Shown: positions 7,135-16,559, numbered from the stretch's first letter. The stretch: DNA of 52,211 bases from Candidatus Saccharibacteria bacterium (GCA_016789455.1 JAEUQU010000001.1:97710-149920), one strand, 5' to 3'. Notes: generated by a model not told the origin, from the letters alone. Program-made: numbers and translations.

Positions 7135-10100
7135 TTATTTATTCCTATCGCGCTCTGAACGGGCTAACCGGTAGATGCCGAAACCGATCAGCGTCACCGC
7201 CATCAGCCCCAGCTGGAAATAGGCGAAACTGCGCATCATGTACATGACGGCGATGACACTGACGATAATCGCCCAGTAGACGATATAGGCCCGCCGCACC
7301 ACCACACCCAGCACCAGCAGACAGATATGTTCCGCCAGAAGGACCGGTCCGTACACCTGCTGGTCGCGCAGCGCCTCAAGGATAAGCGGCCCCGAGAATG
7401 CCGCGAGCGCCATGATCTTGACCGTGCCGGCCAGCTGCCCCAGTCCGCTGCGCTGCATGGTGCGGGCAACGTACACCAGATACAGCGCCCAAAGATGCGT
7501 GTAGATAAGCCAGTTGGCATCGGGCATCAGCTGCCAGACAAGCTGCTGCAGCGCCAGGTTGAGCATTGCTACCGGCACCAGAGCCTGCAGCGGCTTCAGC
7601 AAGAGCAGACGTGCCTCCATCAGCACCATGCCGCCCGCCAAACCCAAGAGCAACGGACTGACGACCAACGGCATCTCATTATCACGCAGCCACAGGCTGT
7701 ACAGCCAGCCAAGAATCACCAGGCTGAACGAGACCGCCAGCACCAGCTGCGCCCGCCGTGTCTCCTGGCGCGTCAGGCGGACAAGCAGATAGCCGGTCAG
7801 CGAGCCCACCACCAGTGCGACCGTGGCCAGGTAATCACCCGGCATCTGTTCGGCGCCCTGCGTCAATTGCAGGCCCTTGAGTGTCGCCAACGTCACGAAT
7901 ATCGGTGCAGCGGCGGCCGAAGCCGGCGAATCATCCTGATACGACAGCCAGATCGCCAGAATGGCCGCAGCCCCCAGCAGACTGACCGCGAGCAACATTG
8001 AAGATTGCGCCAGGGCGACCGCCGCGATACCCGTGAGTGCCGCCCAATAGACCGCGCGGTACCCATTGATGGTCTGCGGCATGGCCGGCATGTGGCGCAC
8101 GATGAACGCCAGCACCCCGATTGCCACCATCAGCGTCAAGGTCAGGTACGGACGCAGGACCAGTTCGGCGTCAAGACTATCGGAAAGCGCCAAGGCCGTC
8201 AGTACGCCCGCCGCCGCCGTCAGGCTGGCTGCGATGGCTGCGAACAGTTTGGCGCTGACCCGATGACGGCCCTCCAGCCAGATTGCCGAACCCAAGGCAT
8301 ATAGTGCCCATAAGAGCATATGCATACCTGGTCCTATGATGCCGCCGTACGCTGCCACCAACTGATCGCCCGCTATCACCAATGCGGCGGCAGGTATGGT
8401 CCGGAGTTCCGGCAGCAGATAATCGCGGCGCATCAGTTCGTACATAGCCAGGCTCGCGAAGGTTGCCAGTACCAATGGCGGCACATAGCCCGTCATGCCT
8501 GACTGCAGGGTCGCCGTCAGCCAGGCCAGCGAGCCAAGCCCGAAAGTCCAGAGCAGCATCGCCACCCGACGCAGATGATTGCCGGTGATGCCGCTGTACA
8601 CATAGGCGAAGACACCAGTGGTCAACAGGCCAAAGAGCAGCTGATGCCCGGGCGTCAACTGGGCCTGGCTCCCTACCATGACCGCCAGCGCAATCGAGAA
8701 GACAAGCAGCGGCGACACGATCGTCAGACGGCTCCACCGCTCATATCGGGCCACTGCCTCAAGCGACACCAGCAACACCAGCTGCAGGCCGGCGACCGTC
8801 CACCAGTCCTTGCACTGCGTGCTGGCAATCCAGGCGGCTGCGATGAATGCCAGGCATGAAATCTGGCCGATGATGCGCGTCAGCCGCTCGGCAGCCAGGT
8901 GATGCCGTGCGTAGAACACTACTGTCCCAGCGATGATGAAGCCGGCGGTGGCCGTCTCGCCCCGGCCCGCTCCCAAGCCATCCAGGGCATAGGCTGCGGC
9001 AATCGGCATGGCCGCAAGTGACAGCACGCTGATGACCGGCGCATACGGCGCGCTGCGCCACAAGCGGTACAGCGCAGCATGCACGCCAGTCGACACCGCC
9101 AGCCCAAGCAGCAGCAGATATGGGTCGCCCCATAGACAGACCAGCGACACCAGCGCCAGGGCACTGGCCAGATAGTACAGCAGCTCGTCATACTCAAACG
9201 CCTCGGCGAACAGTGGCCGCCGGGCCATGCGGCGCAGCCACAGCACGTGCCCGGCCGCCAGCAGTGCCAGAAGGATACCCAGGAGGTTCAGGTCTTTGAA
9301 GATATCGTAGAACAAGGCCAGGACGCTCGCCAGCAGGAACAGATGGGCACCGATGACGGTGGCGTTGCGGCGCTGCACATCCGCCGTCTCACGCGCCAGC
9401 ACCAGATAGTACAGCCCAGCCAGTGCAAACGATACGCCGGAGTGCCACAGCGGCACCGTCTCACTCACCAGCAGCAGCCCCACCAGCGACGCCAGCGGCA
9501 CTACCAACTGTCCCGTCAGCCGCGCCGGCTCCGTGGCTACCGCCAGACTGCCCCGCAGCGCCGGCCTGAAGATGTGCAGCCCGATGCCCGCCAGAATCAA
9601 CAGCCAGACATGAACGTGCAGTGGCGCGTCCAGCACACTGGCACCCGACAGCACCAGCGACAGCCAGCTCAATATGCTCAGATACCCCAGCGCCTCCGAG
9701 CGCAGCCTGGTAGTGGCATGCACATACAGCCCCACGCCCAGCAGCGACGTCAGCAACCAGCTGAGCGTGCCCGGGATTGCCAGTAGCGAATACGCCGCCA
9801 CGCCGCAGATCGGCAACAGCAACAGCCCGATAGCTACGAACGTCACCGCCGCCGGCCGCAGTGCCGAACGAAGCTTTAGCAGCCCCAGCCCCGATATATA
9901 GAACAAGAGGCAGCCGGCCAGCAAGATTCCGAATTTAAAGCCGCCGCTGACGCCGCCGTACGCCACGAACAGGCCGGCAGCCGTGATCAACAGGAAGGCA
10001 CCGACATACAGCAAGGCCACCGTCTGGTCGGGCCGGTGGAACTGCACCGGCTGCTGCAAGATGGTCGGACTGACCGCCGGCGCGGCTGCCGTCTGGTCCG

Positions 10101-10419
10101 CCTGCGCAATCTCTTTGGGAATCTGCAAGTCCTGCTCCGCCAGCTCCAGCGCACGCCGCAGCCCTTGCCGCTCGGCATCATCGCCAGAGGCCTCGATAGC
10201 TGCCCGCAAATGGCTGATATAGGCCGATTCCTGCTCCGTCACCTCGGCAACCGGCAAAGATACCGGCAGCCGCGCCGCCTTTTTGCCCCCGTTGGCCTCG
10301 GGCCGCACCAAGGCATAGATAAAGAGTCCGACCCACGCCAGCCACAGTAATGGCTGCTCCAAAAACAGACAGATGAAGAAGCCACCCAGCACCGCCCAAA
10401 ATGCTTGCACGTTGGTCAT
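7135..10419 (-). CDS. Very large polytopic membrane protein
   Basis: 1094 residues. After a first hydrophobic hairpin (about 5-38) there is a soluble, charged, helical stretch (about 60-115), then a near-continuous series of hydrophobic segments, roughly 25-30, to the C-terminus. The layout (short coiled coil followed by many TM helices) recalls DUF2339/DUF2157-type predicted membrane proteins, but no diagnostic motif allows an assignment. There is no catalytic signature. The ATG at 10419 lies 9 nt from a good -10. It shares no operon with dnaJ, which ends 60 bases upstream. Its role is unknown. Confidence 0.75.
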   Translation of the reverse strand: MTNVQAFWAVLGGFFICLFLEQPLLWLAWVGLFIYALVRPEANGGKKAARLPVSLPVAEVTEQESAYISHLRAAIEASGDDAERQGLRRALELAEQDLQIPKEIAQADQTAAAPAVSPTILQQPVQFHRPDQTVALLYVGAFLLITAAGLFVAYGGVSGGFKFGILLAGCLLFYISGLGLLKLRSALRPAAVTFVAIGLLLLPICGVAAYSLLAIPGTLSWLLTSLLGVGLYVHATTRLRSEALGYLSILSWLSLVLSGASVLDAPLHVHVWLLILAGIGLHIFRPALRGSLAVATEPARLTGQLVVPLASLVGLLLVSETVPLWHSGVSFALAGLYYLVLARETADVQRRNATVIGAHLFLLASVLALFYDIFKDLNLLGILLALLAAGHVLWLRRMARRPLFAEAFEYDELLYYLASALALVSLVCLWGDPYLLLLGLAVSTGVHAALYRLWRSAPYAPVISVLSLAAMPIAAAYALDGLGAGRGETATAGFIIAGTVVFYARHHLAAERLTRIIGQISCLAFIAAAWIASTQCKDWWTVAGLQLVLLVSLEAVARYERWSRLTIVSPLLVFSIALAVMVGSQAQLTPGHQLLFGLLTTGVFAYVYSGITGNHLRRVAMLLWTFGLGSLAWLTATLQSGMTGYVPPLVLATFASLAMYELMRRDYLLPELRTIPAAALVIAGDQLVAAYGGIIGPGMHMLLWALYALGSAIWLEGRHRVSAKLFAAIAASLTAAAGVLTALALSDSLDAELVLRPYLTLTLMVAIGVLAFIVRHMPAMPQTINGYRAVYWAALTGIAAVALAQSSMLLAVSLLGAAAILAIWLSYQDDSPASAAAAPIFVTLATLKGLQLTQGAEQMPGDYLATVALVVGSLTGYLLVRLTRQETRRAQLVLAVSFSLVILGWLYSLWLRDNEMPLVVSPLLLGLAGGMVLMEARLLLLKPLQALVPVAMLNLALQQLVWQLMPDANWLIYTHLWALYLVYVARTMQRSGLGQLAGTVKIMALAAFSGPLILEALRDQQVYGPVLLAEHICLLVLGVVVRRAYIVYWAIIVSVIAVMYMMRSFAYFQLGLMAVTLIGFGIYRLARSERDRNK

Positions 10420-10428
10420 TATGCACCT

Positions 10429-10457
10429 AGTATAGCCGAGTTTATCAGCCCGGCCAA
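10429..10457 (-). promoter_or_regulatory. Promoter of the 1094-residue membrane protein
   Basis: -35 TTGGCC (10452-10457), a 17 bp spacer and -10 TATACT (10429-10434), 9 nt from the ATG. The leader would be about 2-3 nt. Confidence 0.7.
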
Positions 10458-10478
10458 CTCTATCGGGCTAGGGCGGGC

Positions 10479-11606
10479 TTAGAGCCCGAAGACGCTGCGC
10501 TTGCTACTTTTGCCGCCTTGGCCGGCAAACTCCTGCAGCATCTGTTTCTGCTTCTTGGTCAGCTTGGTCGGCGTGTCCACGTGCACGGTCACGATATGAT
10601 CGCCCCGCCCCGTACTCCGGATGCGCGGTACGCCATGTCCCGCCAGCTTGAAGTCGGTGCCGCTCTGCGTGCCGGCCGGCACCTCGATGGTCACCGGTCC
10701 GTCCACCGTCTGCACCTCCAGTTCCGCTCCCAGGGCGGCATCCACCATCGGCATATGCACTTCACTGAGGATCAATTCGTTTTCACGCGTGAAAAGTTTA
10801 TGCGGCCTGACCTTGATATTGATATACAGGTCACCCTTAGTGCCATGCGCCACGGCCTCTCCGCGTCCCGCCAGGCGGATCGTCGCACCGTCATCGACGC
10901 CAGCCGGCACCTTGAGGTTGATCGTCTGGCGCCGCTTCTCAGTCCCCTTGCCCCGGCAGACCGTACAGACCTTCGCCGGCACTTTGCCGCGGCCCTCACA
11001 GGTCGGACATATCACCGCCTGTTGAATCTGGCCGAACAGCGTATTCATGACGCGCATCTGCTGGCCGGAGCCCTTACAGCCGTCACAGGTCTTGAGGTCG
11101 TAACCAGGCTCGGCCGCCGCACCCTTGCAGTGCGTACAGGTGTCTTCCATGGTCAGTGCCATCGGCTTCTCAACGCCAAAGACCGCCTCTTCAAATGTCA
11201 GCTCCAGCTCGGTCGCCACATCGCTGCCGCGCCGCTCCCGCTGGGCCTGCTGGCGCTGGCTACCGCCAAAGAAGTTGCCAAAAATATCGCCCAGGCCTCC
11301 ATCGCCAAAGTCAAACTGGAAGCTCTGGCCATTGCCGCCAAAGCCACCAAAGCCCTCGAACGGATTGCCGCCTCCGCCACCACTGCTGCCGCCGACGCCG
11401 GCATGCCCGAACTGGTCGTAGCGCTGGCGCTTGCTGGCATCCTTCAGTACTTCATACGCCTCGGAGGCCTCTTTAAACTTGGTCTCGTCGCCGCCGGCCT
11501 TATCCGGGTGATACTTCACCGCCAGCTTGCGAAAAGCCTTCTTTATCTCATCGGCGGAGGCGCTTTTGGACACCCCCAAAATATCGTAGTAATCGCGTTT
11601 AGCCAT
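10479..11606 (-). CDS. dnaJ: Chaperone DnaJ (Hsp40)
   Basis: 375 residues, full length. The J domain (1-70) has YHPDK, followed by a Gly/Phe-rich linker (about 75-120), four CxxCxGxG-type zinc motifs (CTHCKGAA, CDGCKGSG, CPTCEGRG, CVTCRGKG-like, reading CTVCRGKG) at about 155-225, and the C-terminal substrate-binding domains. It stimulates DnaK ATPase and presents substrates to it. It is transcribed alone from a promoter overlapped by a CIRCE element, so it belongs to the HrcA regulon even though it is separated from dnaK. The ATG at 11606 is 8 nt below the -10. Confidence 0.97.
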   Translation of the reverse strand: MAKRDYYDILGVSKSASADEIKKAFRKLAVKYHPDKAGGDETKFKEASEAYEVLKDASKRQRYDQFGHAGVGGSSGGGGGNPFEGFGGFGGNGQSFQFDFGDGGLGDIFGNFFGGSQRQQAQRERRGSDVATELELTFEEAVFGVEKPMALTMEDTCTHCKGAAAEPGYDLKTCDGCKGSGQQMRVMNTLFGQIQQAVICPTCEGRGKVPAKVCTVCRGKGTEKRRQTINLKVPAGVDDGATIRLAGRGEAVAHGTKGDLYINIKVRPHKLFTRENELILSEVHMPMVDAALGAELEVQTVDGPVTIEVPAGTQSGTDFKLAGHGVPRIRSTGRGDHIVTVHVDTPTKLTKKQKQMLQEFAGQGGKSSKRSVFGL

Positions 11607-11614
11607 ATAGTCCT

Positions 11615-11652
11615 ATAGTAGTAAATTGGCACTCAAAACTCAAGAGTGCTAA
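11615..11652 (-). promoter_or_regulatory. dnaJ promoter with CIRCE operator
   Basis: CIRCE (11626-11652): TTGGCACTC-N9-GAGTGCTAA, one mismatch from a perfect palindrome. On the minus strand the -35 TTGAGT (11638-11643) lies inside the N9 spacer, followed by 17 bp and -10 TACTAT (11615-11620). HrcA bound here would cover the promoter. Confidence 0.92.
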
Positions 11653-11685
11653 TAACATCACCACTGATAACAAACATAAGTGGTA

Positions 11686-11714
11686 TTGACTTTTTATAAT
11701 GTTTGTGCTATAAT
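11686..11714 (+). promoter_or_regulatory. Strong promoter of the XRE-type gene
   Basis: -35 TTGACT (11686-11691), a 17 bp spacer and consensus -10 TATAAT (11709-11714). The leader is about 30 nt. It diverges from dnaJ, whose CIRCE ends 34 bp away. Confidence 0.85.
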
Positions 11715-11749
11715 TATAAGGTTGGTATCAGCTCTATGGAAGGACTTCC

Positions 11750-12121
11750 ATGCACCCCCTGACCATCCGCCGCCGCGAACTCCACATGACGGTCGACACC
11801 CTGATCCGCCTGAGCGGTGTCGGTGCCACGACCATCTACGACATCGAGTCCGGCACGCGCCGTAGCATCCGGTTCGACACCGCCGAGCGGCTCGCCTCCG
11901 CGGTCCAGTCCCAGGTCCACACCCTGTTCAGCGGCAACTCGCTGACCGACGTCGGCCGCCCGCCCGGCGGCAAGTGGGAGGGCACCGACAAGGACACCGC
12001 CGACGGCAGTGAACGCAGCGGCCTCTCCGACGAGATGTGCCTCAACTGCTTCGTGCTCCAGCCCCGCGCCGGACGCACGCACTGCATCAGCTGTGAAGAG
12101 CCGATGCCGGCCCGGCCGTAA
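11750..12121 (+). CDS. XRE-like HTH protein with C-terminal CxxC pairs
   Basis: 123 residues. Residues about 5-62 form a Cro/C1-type helix-turn-helix (RRRELHMTVDTLIRLSGVG, TTIYDIESGTRR, TAERLASAV). The C-terminus has CLNC...CISC, spaced like a small zinc ribbon. The middle is a polar linker. It likely binds DNA, but its target is unknown. The SD AAGGA sits 5 nt before the ATG within a GGAAG-GA-CTTCC inverted repeat; an overlapping ATG at 11736 opens an 8-codon frame. Codons are strongly C-ended and GC-rich. It stands alone with its own promoter and terminator, one of four such orphan units in the window. Confidence 0.75.
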   Translation: MHPLTIRRRELHMTVDTLIRLSGVGATTIYDIESGTRRSIRFDTAERLASAVQSQVHTLFSGNSLTDVGRPPGGKWEGTDKDTADGSERSGLSDEMCLNCFVLQPRAGRTHCISCEEPMPARP

Positions 12122-12127
12122 GGCCAA

Positions 12128-12162
12128 AGCCCCGCACAATGGCGTGCGGGGCTGTTCTTTTC
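12128..12162 (+). terminator. Intrinsic terminator after the XRE-like gene
   Basis: A perfect 10 bp GC-rich stem (AGCCCCGCAC / GTGCGGGGCT, 12128-12137 with 12144-12153), a 6 nt loop, then GTTCTTTTC. The convergent gene ends at 12172. Confidence 0.85.
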
Positions 12163-12171
12163 TCAGCTCGG

Positions 12172-12747
12172 TCAAGTAGCTTTGTCTCTGAAGAATTCCT
12201 GTGCCTCTCGTGACATATTCTCATAAAACTCAATTGTTGCTTCCGCCAAGCTTATTATGTCCGACGATTTAAGCGTCTTGCCAAGGTGACTAGTTGGCAC
12301 TGTATACAATACGCCCCTGTTAGTGATTGGCGAAGGTACTAACTTTTCTGGAACAAATTCCACTCGTACCGGCTCTCGAGATTTGAATTCCAATAACCTA
12401 CCATTGACGGCCACGAGATGATCTATTGTCATGGAGTTACCAACGGCGGGCTTAATACCTATGCCGCCAGGAGTAACTTCATATATTTCCTGCACTGTGT
12501 GTTCTTCGGCGCCTCGAGCGTTAACGATATATCTCAACAACTCGTCCGATTTGTGCAGCTTTTCGTAGTCCGACTTCCATTTCCCCGACTGCTTACAATC
12601 CTTATACTGTGCGTACATTTTATTACGACACCGATTTACTCTATACAAGAATAGTTTCCATGCTTCAGCCAGCTGTTGAGAGCCCTGAGCAGATTGCATC
12701 AATACAACCTGCTCTTTTGCAGCTCTTATCTCCTCGAGGTGTTTCAC
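12172..12747 (-). CDS. Hypothetical protein downstream of dnaK
   Basis: 191 residues from a GTG at 12747. The first half is helical and charged (MKHLEEIRAAKEQ..., KLFLYRVNRCRNKMYAQYKDCK); the second half is beta-rich with repeated PxxxxxxGVLYTVPTSHL-like strands. No family is recognised. It follows the dnaK stop by 14 bases in the same direction, so it may be co-transcribed. Its sequence is clearly more AT-rich than the dnaK and XRE genes on either side, which suggests recent acquisition. Confidence 0.6.
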   Translation of the reverse strand: MKHLEEIRAAKEQVVLMQSAQGSQQLAEAWKLFLYRVNRCRNKMYAQYKDCKQSGKWKSDYEKLHKSDELLRYIVNARGAEEHTVQEIYEVTPGGIGIKPAVGNSMTIDHLVAVNGRLLEFKSREPVRVEFVPEKLVPSPITNRGVLYTVPTSHLGKTLKSSDIISLAEATIEFYENMSREAQEFFRDKAT

Positions 12748-12761
12748 TTTCTTTTCTCTAG

Positions 12762-14663
12762 CTACTTCTTCTCGTCAACGACCTCGCCTTCGACAGTGTC
12801 GTCATCCTTCTTAGTCTCGCCGCCTTCGGCCGGCTTCTCCTCGGCAGCAGCGGCTTCATACAGCTTCGCCCCGATCTTCTGCACCTTCTCCATCAGCTCG
12901 CGGGTCGCGTTCTCAAGCTCATCCTTATCGTCGCTGTCCTTGTGCTTCTTAGCCTCTTCAACAGCTTCCTCGACGGCCTTCTTGTCCTCGTCGCTGATCT
13001 TGTCCTTGTGCTCAACCGGCAGTTTTTCGGCCTGGTAGATGGCGTTTTCAAGCAGGTTGCGGGCCTCGACGGCTTCGCGGCGGCGCTTGTCCTCTTCGGC
13101 GTGTTCTTCGGCTTCGCGGGCGGCTTTTTCGATGTCGTCCTTGCTCAGGTTGCCGCTGTTCTGAATAGTAATTGACTGTTCCTTGCCGGTACCCTTGTCC
13201 TTGGCGGTGACATTAAGGATACCGTTGGCGTCAATGTTGAAGGTCACCTCGATCTGCGGCACGCCCCGCGGCGCCGGGGCGATGCCATCAAGGATGAAGC
13301 GGCCCAGGCTCTTGTTGTCGTTGGCCATTTCGCGCTCACCCTGCAGTACGTGGATCTCTACCTGTGGCTGGCTGTCGGCGGCGGTGCTGAAGACCTCGCT
13401 CTTGCTGGTCGGCACGGTAGTATTGCGCTCGATCAGCTTGGTGGTGACGCCACCCATGGTCTCGATGCCCAGGGACAGCGGCGTGACATCCAGTAGCAGC
13501 ACGTCCTTGACGTCACCGGCCAGCACGCCACCCTGGATAGCAGCACCGACGGCTACTACCTCGTCGGGGTTGACGCCCTTCAGCGGGTCCTTGCCAAAGA
13601 TTGCCTTTACTTTCTCAACGACGGCCGGCATACGGGTCATGCCGCCCACCAGGACGATCTCGTCGATGTCGCTGGCCTTGAGACCGGCATCCTTGAGGGC
13701 TTTTTCAATCGGAGCGGCCGTCTTGTTGATGAGGTCGGCCACCAGCTCTTCCAGCTTGGCGCGGGTCAGTTTGTATTCAAAGTGCTTAGGACCGTCTGCA
13801 TCGGCGGTCAGGAACGGCAGGTTGATGTCGGTCTCGCTGGCGCTGGACAGCTCCTTCTTGGCCTTCTCGGCCTCGTCCTTGAGGCGCTGCATGGCGGCCT
13901 TGTCATCCTTGAGGTCGATGCCGTTTTCGCGCTTGAACTCTTCCAGGAAGTGGTTGACAATGCGGTTGTCAAAGTCCTCGCCACCCAGGTGCGTGTCACC
14001 GTTGGTCGACTTGACTTCAAAGACGCCATCGCCCAGCTCCAGCACGGAAACGTCGAAGGTACCGCCACCCAGGTCGAAGACCACGATGGTCTCGCTCTTG
14101 TCCTTCTTGTCCAGGCCGTAGGCCAGGGCGGCCGCGGTCGGCTCGTTAATGATGCGCTTTACTTCCAGGCCGGCGATCTTGCCGGCATCTTTAGTGGCCT
14201 GGCGCTGCGAGTCGTCAAAGTAAGCCGGCACGGTGATGACGGCTTCGGTGACGGCCTCACCCAGGAAAGCTTCGGCATCAGCCTTGATCTTGGAGAGAAT
14301 CATGGCCGAGACTTCCTCGGGGCTGTATTCCTTCTCACCCATCTTCACCTTGACGCCATCATTGCTCTTGACGATTTCGTACGGCATGATGTCGAGGTCT
14401 TTCTGTACCTCGGCGTCACTGAACTTGCGGCCGATCAGGCGTTTGACACCATAGATAGTGTTGCGCGGGTTGGTGACGCGCTGGCGCTGAGCCACCTGGC
14501 CTACCAGGCGCTCTTCTTTGCCATCCTTGCTCTTTTTAATAGCGACGACACTCGGAGTGGTGCGGTTGCCTTCGGCGTTGGCAATCACTTCAGGCTTGCC
14601 AGCCAGCATGTAGGCGACGGCGCTGTTGGTGGTACCAAGGTCGATTCCGATGATTTTACCCAT
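12762..14663 (-). CDS. dnaK: Chaperone DnaK (Hsp70)
   Basis: 633 residues from the ATG at 14663. It starts [17 protein letters not shown] (phosphate 1 motif), then [23 protein letters not shown] (phosphate 2) and [17 protein letters not shown] (adenosine), the substrate-binding domain from about residue 385, a helical lid, and the conserved acidic end EGEVVDEKK. The SD GAGGGAG lies about 7 nt before this ATG, so the longer in-frame extension upstream is rejected. It is controlled by two CIRCE elements. It works with DnaJ and GrpE, both encoded nearby. Confidence 0.98.
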   Translation of the reverse strand: MGKIIGIDLGTTNSAVAYMLAGKPEVIANAEGNRTTPSVVAIKKSKDGKEERLVGQVAQRQRVTNPRNTIYGVKRLIGRKFSDAEVQKDLDIMPYEIVKSNDGVKVKMGEKEYSPEEVSAMILSKIKADAEAFLGEAVTEAVITVPAYFDDSQRQATKDAGKIAGLEVKRIINEPTAAALAYGLDKKDKSETIVVFDLGGGTFDVSVLELGDGVFEVKSTNGDTHLGGEDFDNRIVNHFLEEFKRENGIDLKDDKAAMQRLKDEAEKAKKELSSASETDINLPFLTADADGPKHFEYKLTRAKLEELVADLINKTAAPIEKALKDAGLKASDIDEIVLVGGMTRMPAVVEKVKAIFGKDPLKGVNPDEVVAVGAAIQGGVLAGDVKDVLLLDVTPLSLGIETMGGVTTKLIERNTTVPTSKSEVFSTAADSQPQVEIHVLQGEREMANDNKSLGRFILDGIAPAPRGVPQIEVTFNIDANGILNVTAKDKGTGKEQSITIQNSGNLSKDDIEKAAREAEEHAEEDKRRREAVEARNLLENAIYQAEKLPVEHKDKISDEDKKAVEEAVEEAKKHKDSDDKDELENATRELMEKVQKIGAKLYEAAAAEEKPAEGGETKKDDDTVEGEVVDEKK

Positions 14664-14733
14664 ATGTTGACTCCCTCTGGCCGCTTGGTTCATTAAGTAG
14701 TCGCGGCCTGACTGTTACTTTCTTTGCATTATT

Positions 14734-14806
14734 TTAGCACTCATATGGCATGAATGCTAACTGCCTCTATGGTAGAAAATTGGCACTCTCGTGTCAAGAG
14801 TGCCAA
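14734..14806 (-). promoter_or_regulatory. dnaK promoter with two CIRCE operators
   Basis: Distal CIRCE (14780-14806) is a perfect palindrome, TTGGCACTC-N9-GAGTGCCAA; its N9 contains the -35 TTGACA (14792-14797). After 17 bp comes -10 TACCAT (14769-14774). A second CIRCE (14734-14760), TTAGCACTC-N9-GAATGCTAA with one mismatch, lies just downstream of the expected +1. HrcA could thus both occlude the promoter and block early elongation. Confidence 0.93.
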
Positions 14807-14828
14807 TTTATTGTACTGCGCAGTCTGG

Positions 14829-15389
14829 TTACGGCCCGCAACCGATGGTAATGTACGGCACCAGTACGGCATTGGTTATGCCGCCACTACCGTTGACATG
14901 TGGCCGTCCGTAGACGCCGATCCTGTCCTTGCCGTTACCGCAGGGTACCGAGACGCCTTCGGTCTCGTTCTCGTCGATGAAGTATGGCCGGCCCCATGGA
15001 TCTTCCAGGTCGCGGACGTTGGTGCCGGCGGCGTTGGAAATCGCGCTTAGAGCGTTGGCGTATGCCGTCCAGCAGTTATCGGTGGTCCTGTCCAGCGCCG
15101 CCAGATCCGTGCCGTTGGCTTTGTTGGCGCAGTTGCCCGCCGAATAAGTGGAGCCGGTAATGACGCGGAGCGCCACGTCACCCCGCGCCACCCGTGCCGC
15201 CATGATCGCCTTTTTGAGTTGTGCCAAATCATTGGCGATACGGTTTGTCCGCGCGTCATCCTGCGATTTGGTATAGGCGCTGACAGCGATGACCGCCAAA
15301 ATGCCAATGACCACCACCACGATCAGCAGCTCGACGATGGTGAAGCCTTTACTTGAACGTGCTGGTTTGAAATGAGGAAGTCGCAACAT
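14829..15389 (-). CDS. Type IV pilin-like protein
   Basis: 186 residues. The prepilin peptidase/N-methylation signature KGFTIVELLIVVVVIGILAVIA begins at residue 14, with G15 as cleavage site, F16 as new N-terminus and E20 conserved. The N-terminal helix is followed by a globular domain with four cysteines (CANKA, NCWTAY, PCGNG, IGCGP), likely two disulfides. It is the second of two tandem pilin genes (gap 18 bp), placed between grpE and dnaK. Proteins like this build type IV pili used in adhesion or DNA uptake; the assembly genes are not in this window. Confidence 0.9.
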   Translation of the reverse strand: MLRLPHFKPARSSKGFTIVELLIVVVVIGILAVIAVSAYTKSQDDARTNRIANDLAQLKKAIMAARVARGDVALRVITGSTYSAGNCANKANGTDLAALDRTTDNCWTAYANALSAISNAAGTNVRDLEDPWGRPYFIDENETEGVSVPCGNGKDRIGVYGRPHVNGSGGITNAVLVPYITIGCGP

Positions 15390-15407
15390 GGTTATGTTCT
15401 TACTTGT

Positions 15408-15947
15408 TTACAGATTACCAGAACCGACCCAGCTGCGCCACTGGGGATTGTCATAGATATAAAAGCCGGCACGCAGGCGCTCACTGCCCGTTAGTACGTC
15501 ATTGCAGGTGTACGGATCGGCCTGGGAAACACCGTCGTCACTGGCCGTATATTCCACGGGGGTCAAAGCGCCGCTGACCACCTTGTACTTTTTGCCGGAA
15601 TTACTCTGGGCAGTCACTGCGAAGGCATTAAAGGTAGCTGTTGTACAGTACGCAACATTAACTTCCTGCACCCGGTAGGCCGGGAAGGTCACCTTGACCT
15701 TGAGGGTCAGCAGCTCGGCGTCACTGTTGGGGTAGCGGCCGCGGTCGGCGCGGAAGGCTTCCATCGATTTTGCCAAGCCTTTCAGGTCATTCTGAACGGC
15801 GGCGTCATACGAGCGATTGCGTGCGCTGGTGTAGCTGACCAGAGCGATGGCCGCCAGGATACCGATGACGACGATGACAATCAGCAGCTCGACGATGGTA
15901 AAGCCGTTGTCCCGCCTGAGTTTGTGCGCTATGCCCACTATAGCCAT
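15408..15947 (-). CDS. Type IV pilin-like protein
   Basis: 179 residues. NGFTIVELLIVIVVIGILAAIALVSY at residues 14-39 is a canonical class III signal (G15/F16, E20). The mature domain has YCTTATF and YTCNDVL cysteines that could form the D-region disulfide, and ends GFYIYDNPQWRSWVGSGNL. The N-terminal helix is nearly identical to that of the next gene but the globular domains differ, so the two may be major and minor pilins. It begins 45 bases after grpE; a weak promoter (-35 TTTATT, 17 bp, -10 TATTGT) may lie in that gap. Confidence 0.9.
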   Translation of the reverse strand: MAIVGIAHKLRRDNGFTIVELLIVIVVIGILAAIALVSYTSARNRSYDAAVQNDLKGLAKSMEAFRADRGRYPNSDAELLTLKVKVTFPAYRVQEVNVAYCTTATFNAFAVTAQSNSGKKYKVVSGALTPVEYTASDDGVSQADPYTCNDVLTGSERLRAGFYIYDNPQWRSWVGSGNL

Positions 15948-15992
15948 GATAATTAAACAATAGCATCTTCTGGCGGCAAAATAAAGCCAGGA

Positions 15993-16559
15993 CTAATGCT
16001 TTACTTTGACCATGCTATGACGGATGACACGGTCGCCCAGCTTATAGCCGGCTTGCAGCTCTTCGCTGACGACTTCTTCATCGCCGTCGCCTTCTTCGCT
16101 GGAAATGGCTTCGTGCAGTTCCGGGTCAAACGGCGTACCAGGTGCAGCGTCGATGCGCGTCAGGCCGAGGGCCTCCAGGGATTTCTCGAGCTGCTTGGCC
16201 AGGCCCTGCACGCCCTGCACCCACTTGTTGTCCTGGAGGTCCTGCGGTGCATGAGCCACGGCGCGTTCGATGGTATCCACCACTGGCAGCAGTTTGAGGA
16301 TGGCCAGTGCCCGGCCCTGCTCTTTGGCGTTCTCCTTGTCGGTCTCGGTGCGCTTGCGGTAGTTCTCAAAATCGGCGCGGGTGCGCTGCAGATCGATGGT
16401 CAGTTCGCCCAGCTGCTGCTCGAGGTTCTCGATGGTGGCCAGGGCGTCATCGCTGCTGATGCGCGGCTGTTCGTCCCGTTGGTTACGCTCGTCGTGCTTG
16501 TCCTGCCGCTCGTGGCGCTTGTCGTCGTGTGGTTTATCGTCGTCCTTTTGCTTTGCCAT
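15993..16559 (-). CDS. grpE: GrpE nucleotide exchange factor
   Basis: 188 residues. A charged His/Asp/Lys/Arg-rich N-terminus (1-38) is followed by the long GrpE coiled coil (about 40-95, ADFENYRKRTETDKENAKEQG), then LLPVVDTIERAV and the C-terminal beta domain with the FDPELHEAIS motif and VVSEELQAGYKLGDRVIRHSMVKV signature. It exchanges ADP for ATP on DnaK. Its start overlaps the end of a small membrane protein gene by 26 bases, inside the hrcA operon. A GGGAG SD lies 8 nt before the ATG. Confidence 0.96.
   Translation of the reverse strand: MAKQKDDDKPHDDKRHERQDKHDERNQRDEQPRISSDDALATIENLEQQLGELTIDLQRTRADFENYRKRTETDKENAKEQGRALAILKLLPVVDTIERAVAHAPQDLQDNKWVQGVQGLAKQLEKSLEALGLTRIDAAPGTPFDPELHEAISSEEGDGDEEVVSEELQAGYKLGDRVIRHSMVKVKH

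Noticed and set aside
13782-14696. Long plus-strand frames opposite dnaK
   Set aside because: Shadow frames of a highly conserved gene; no start signals.
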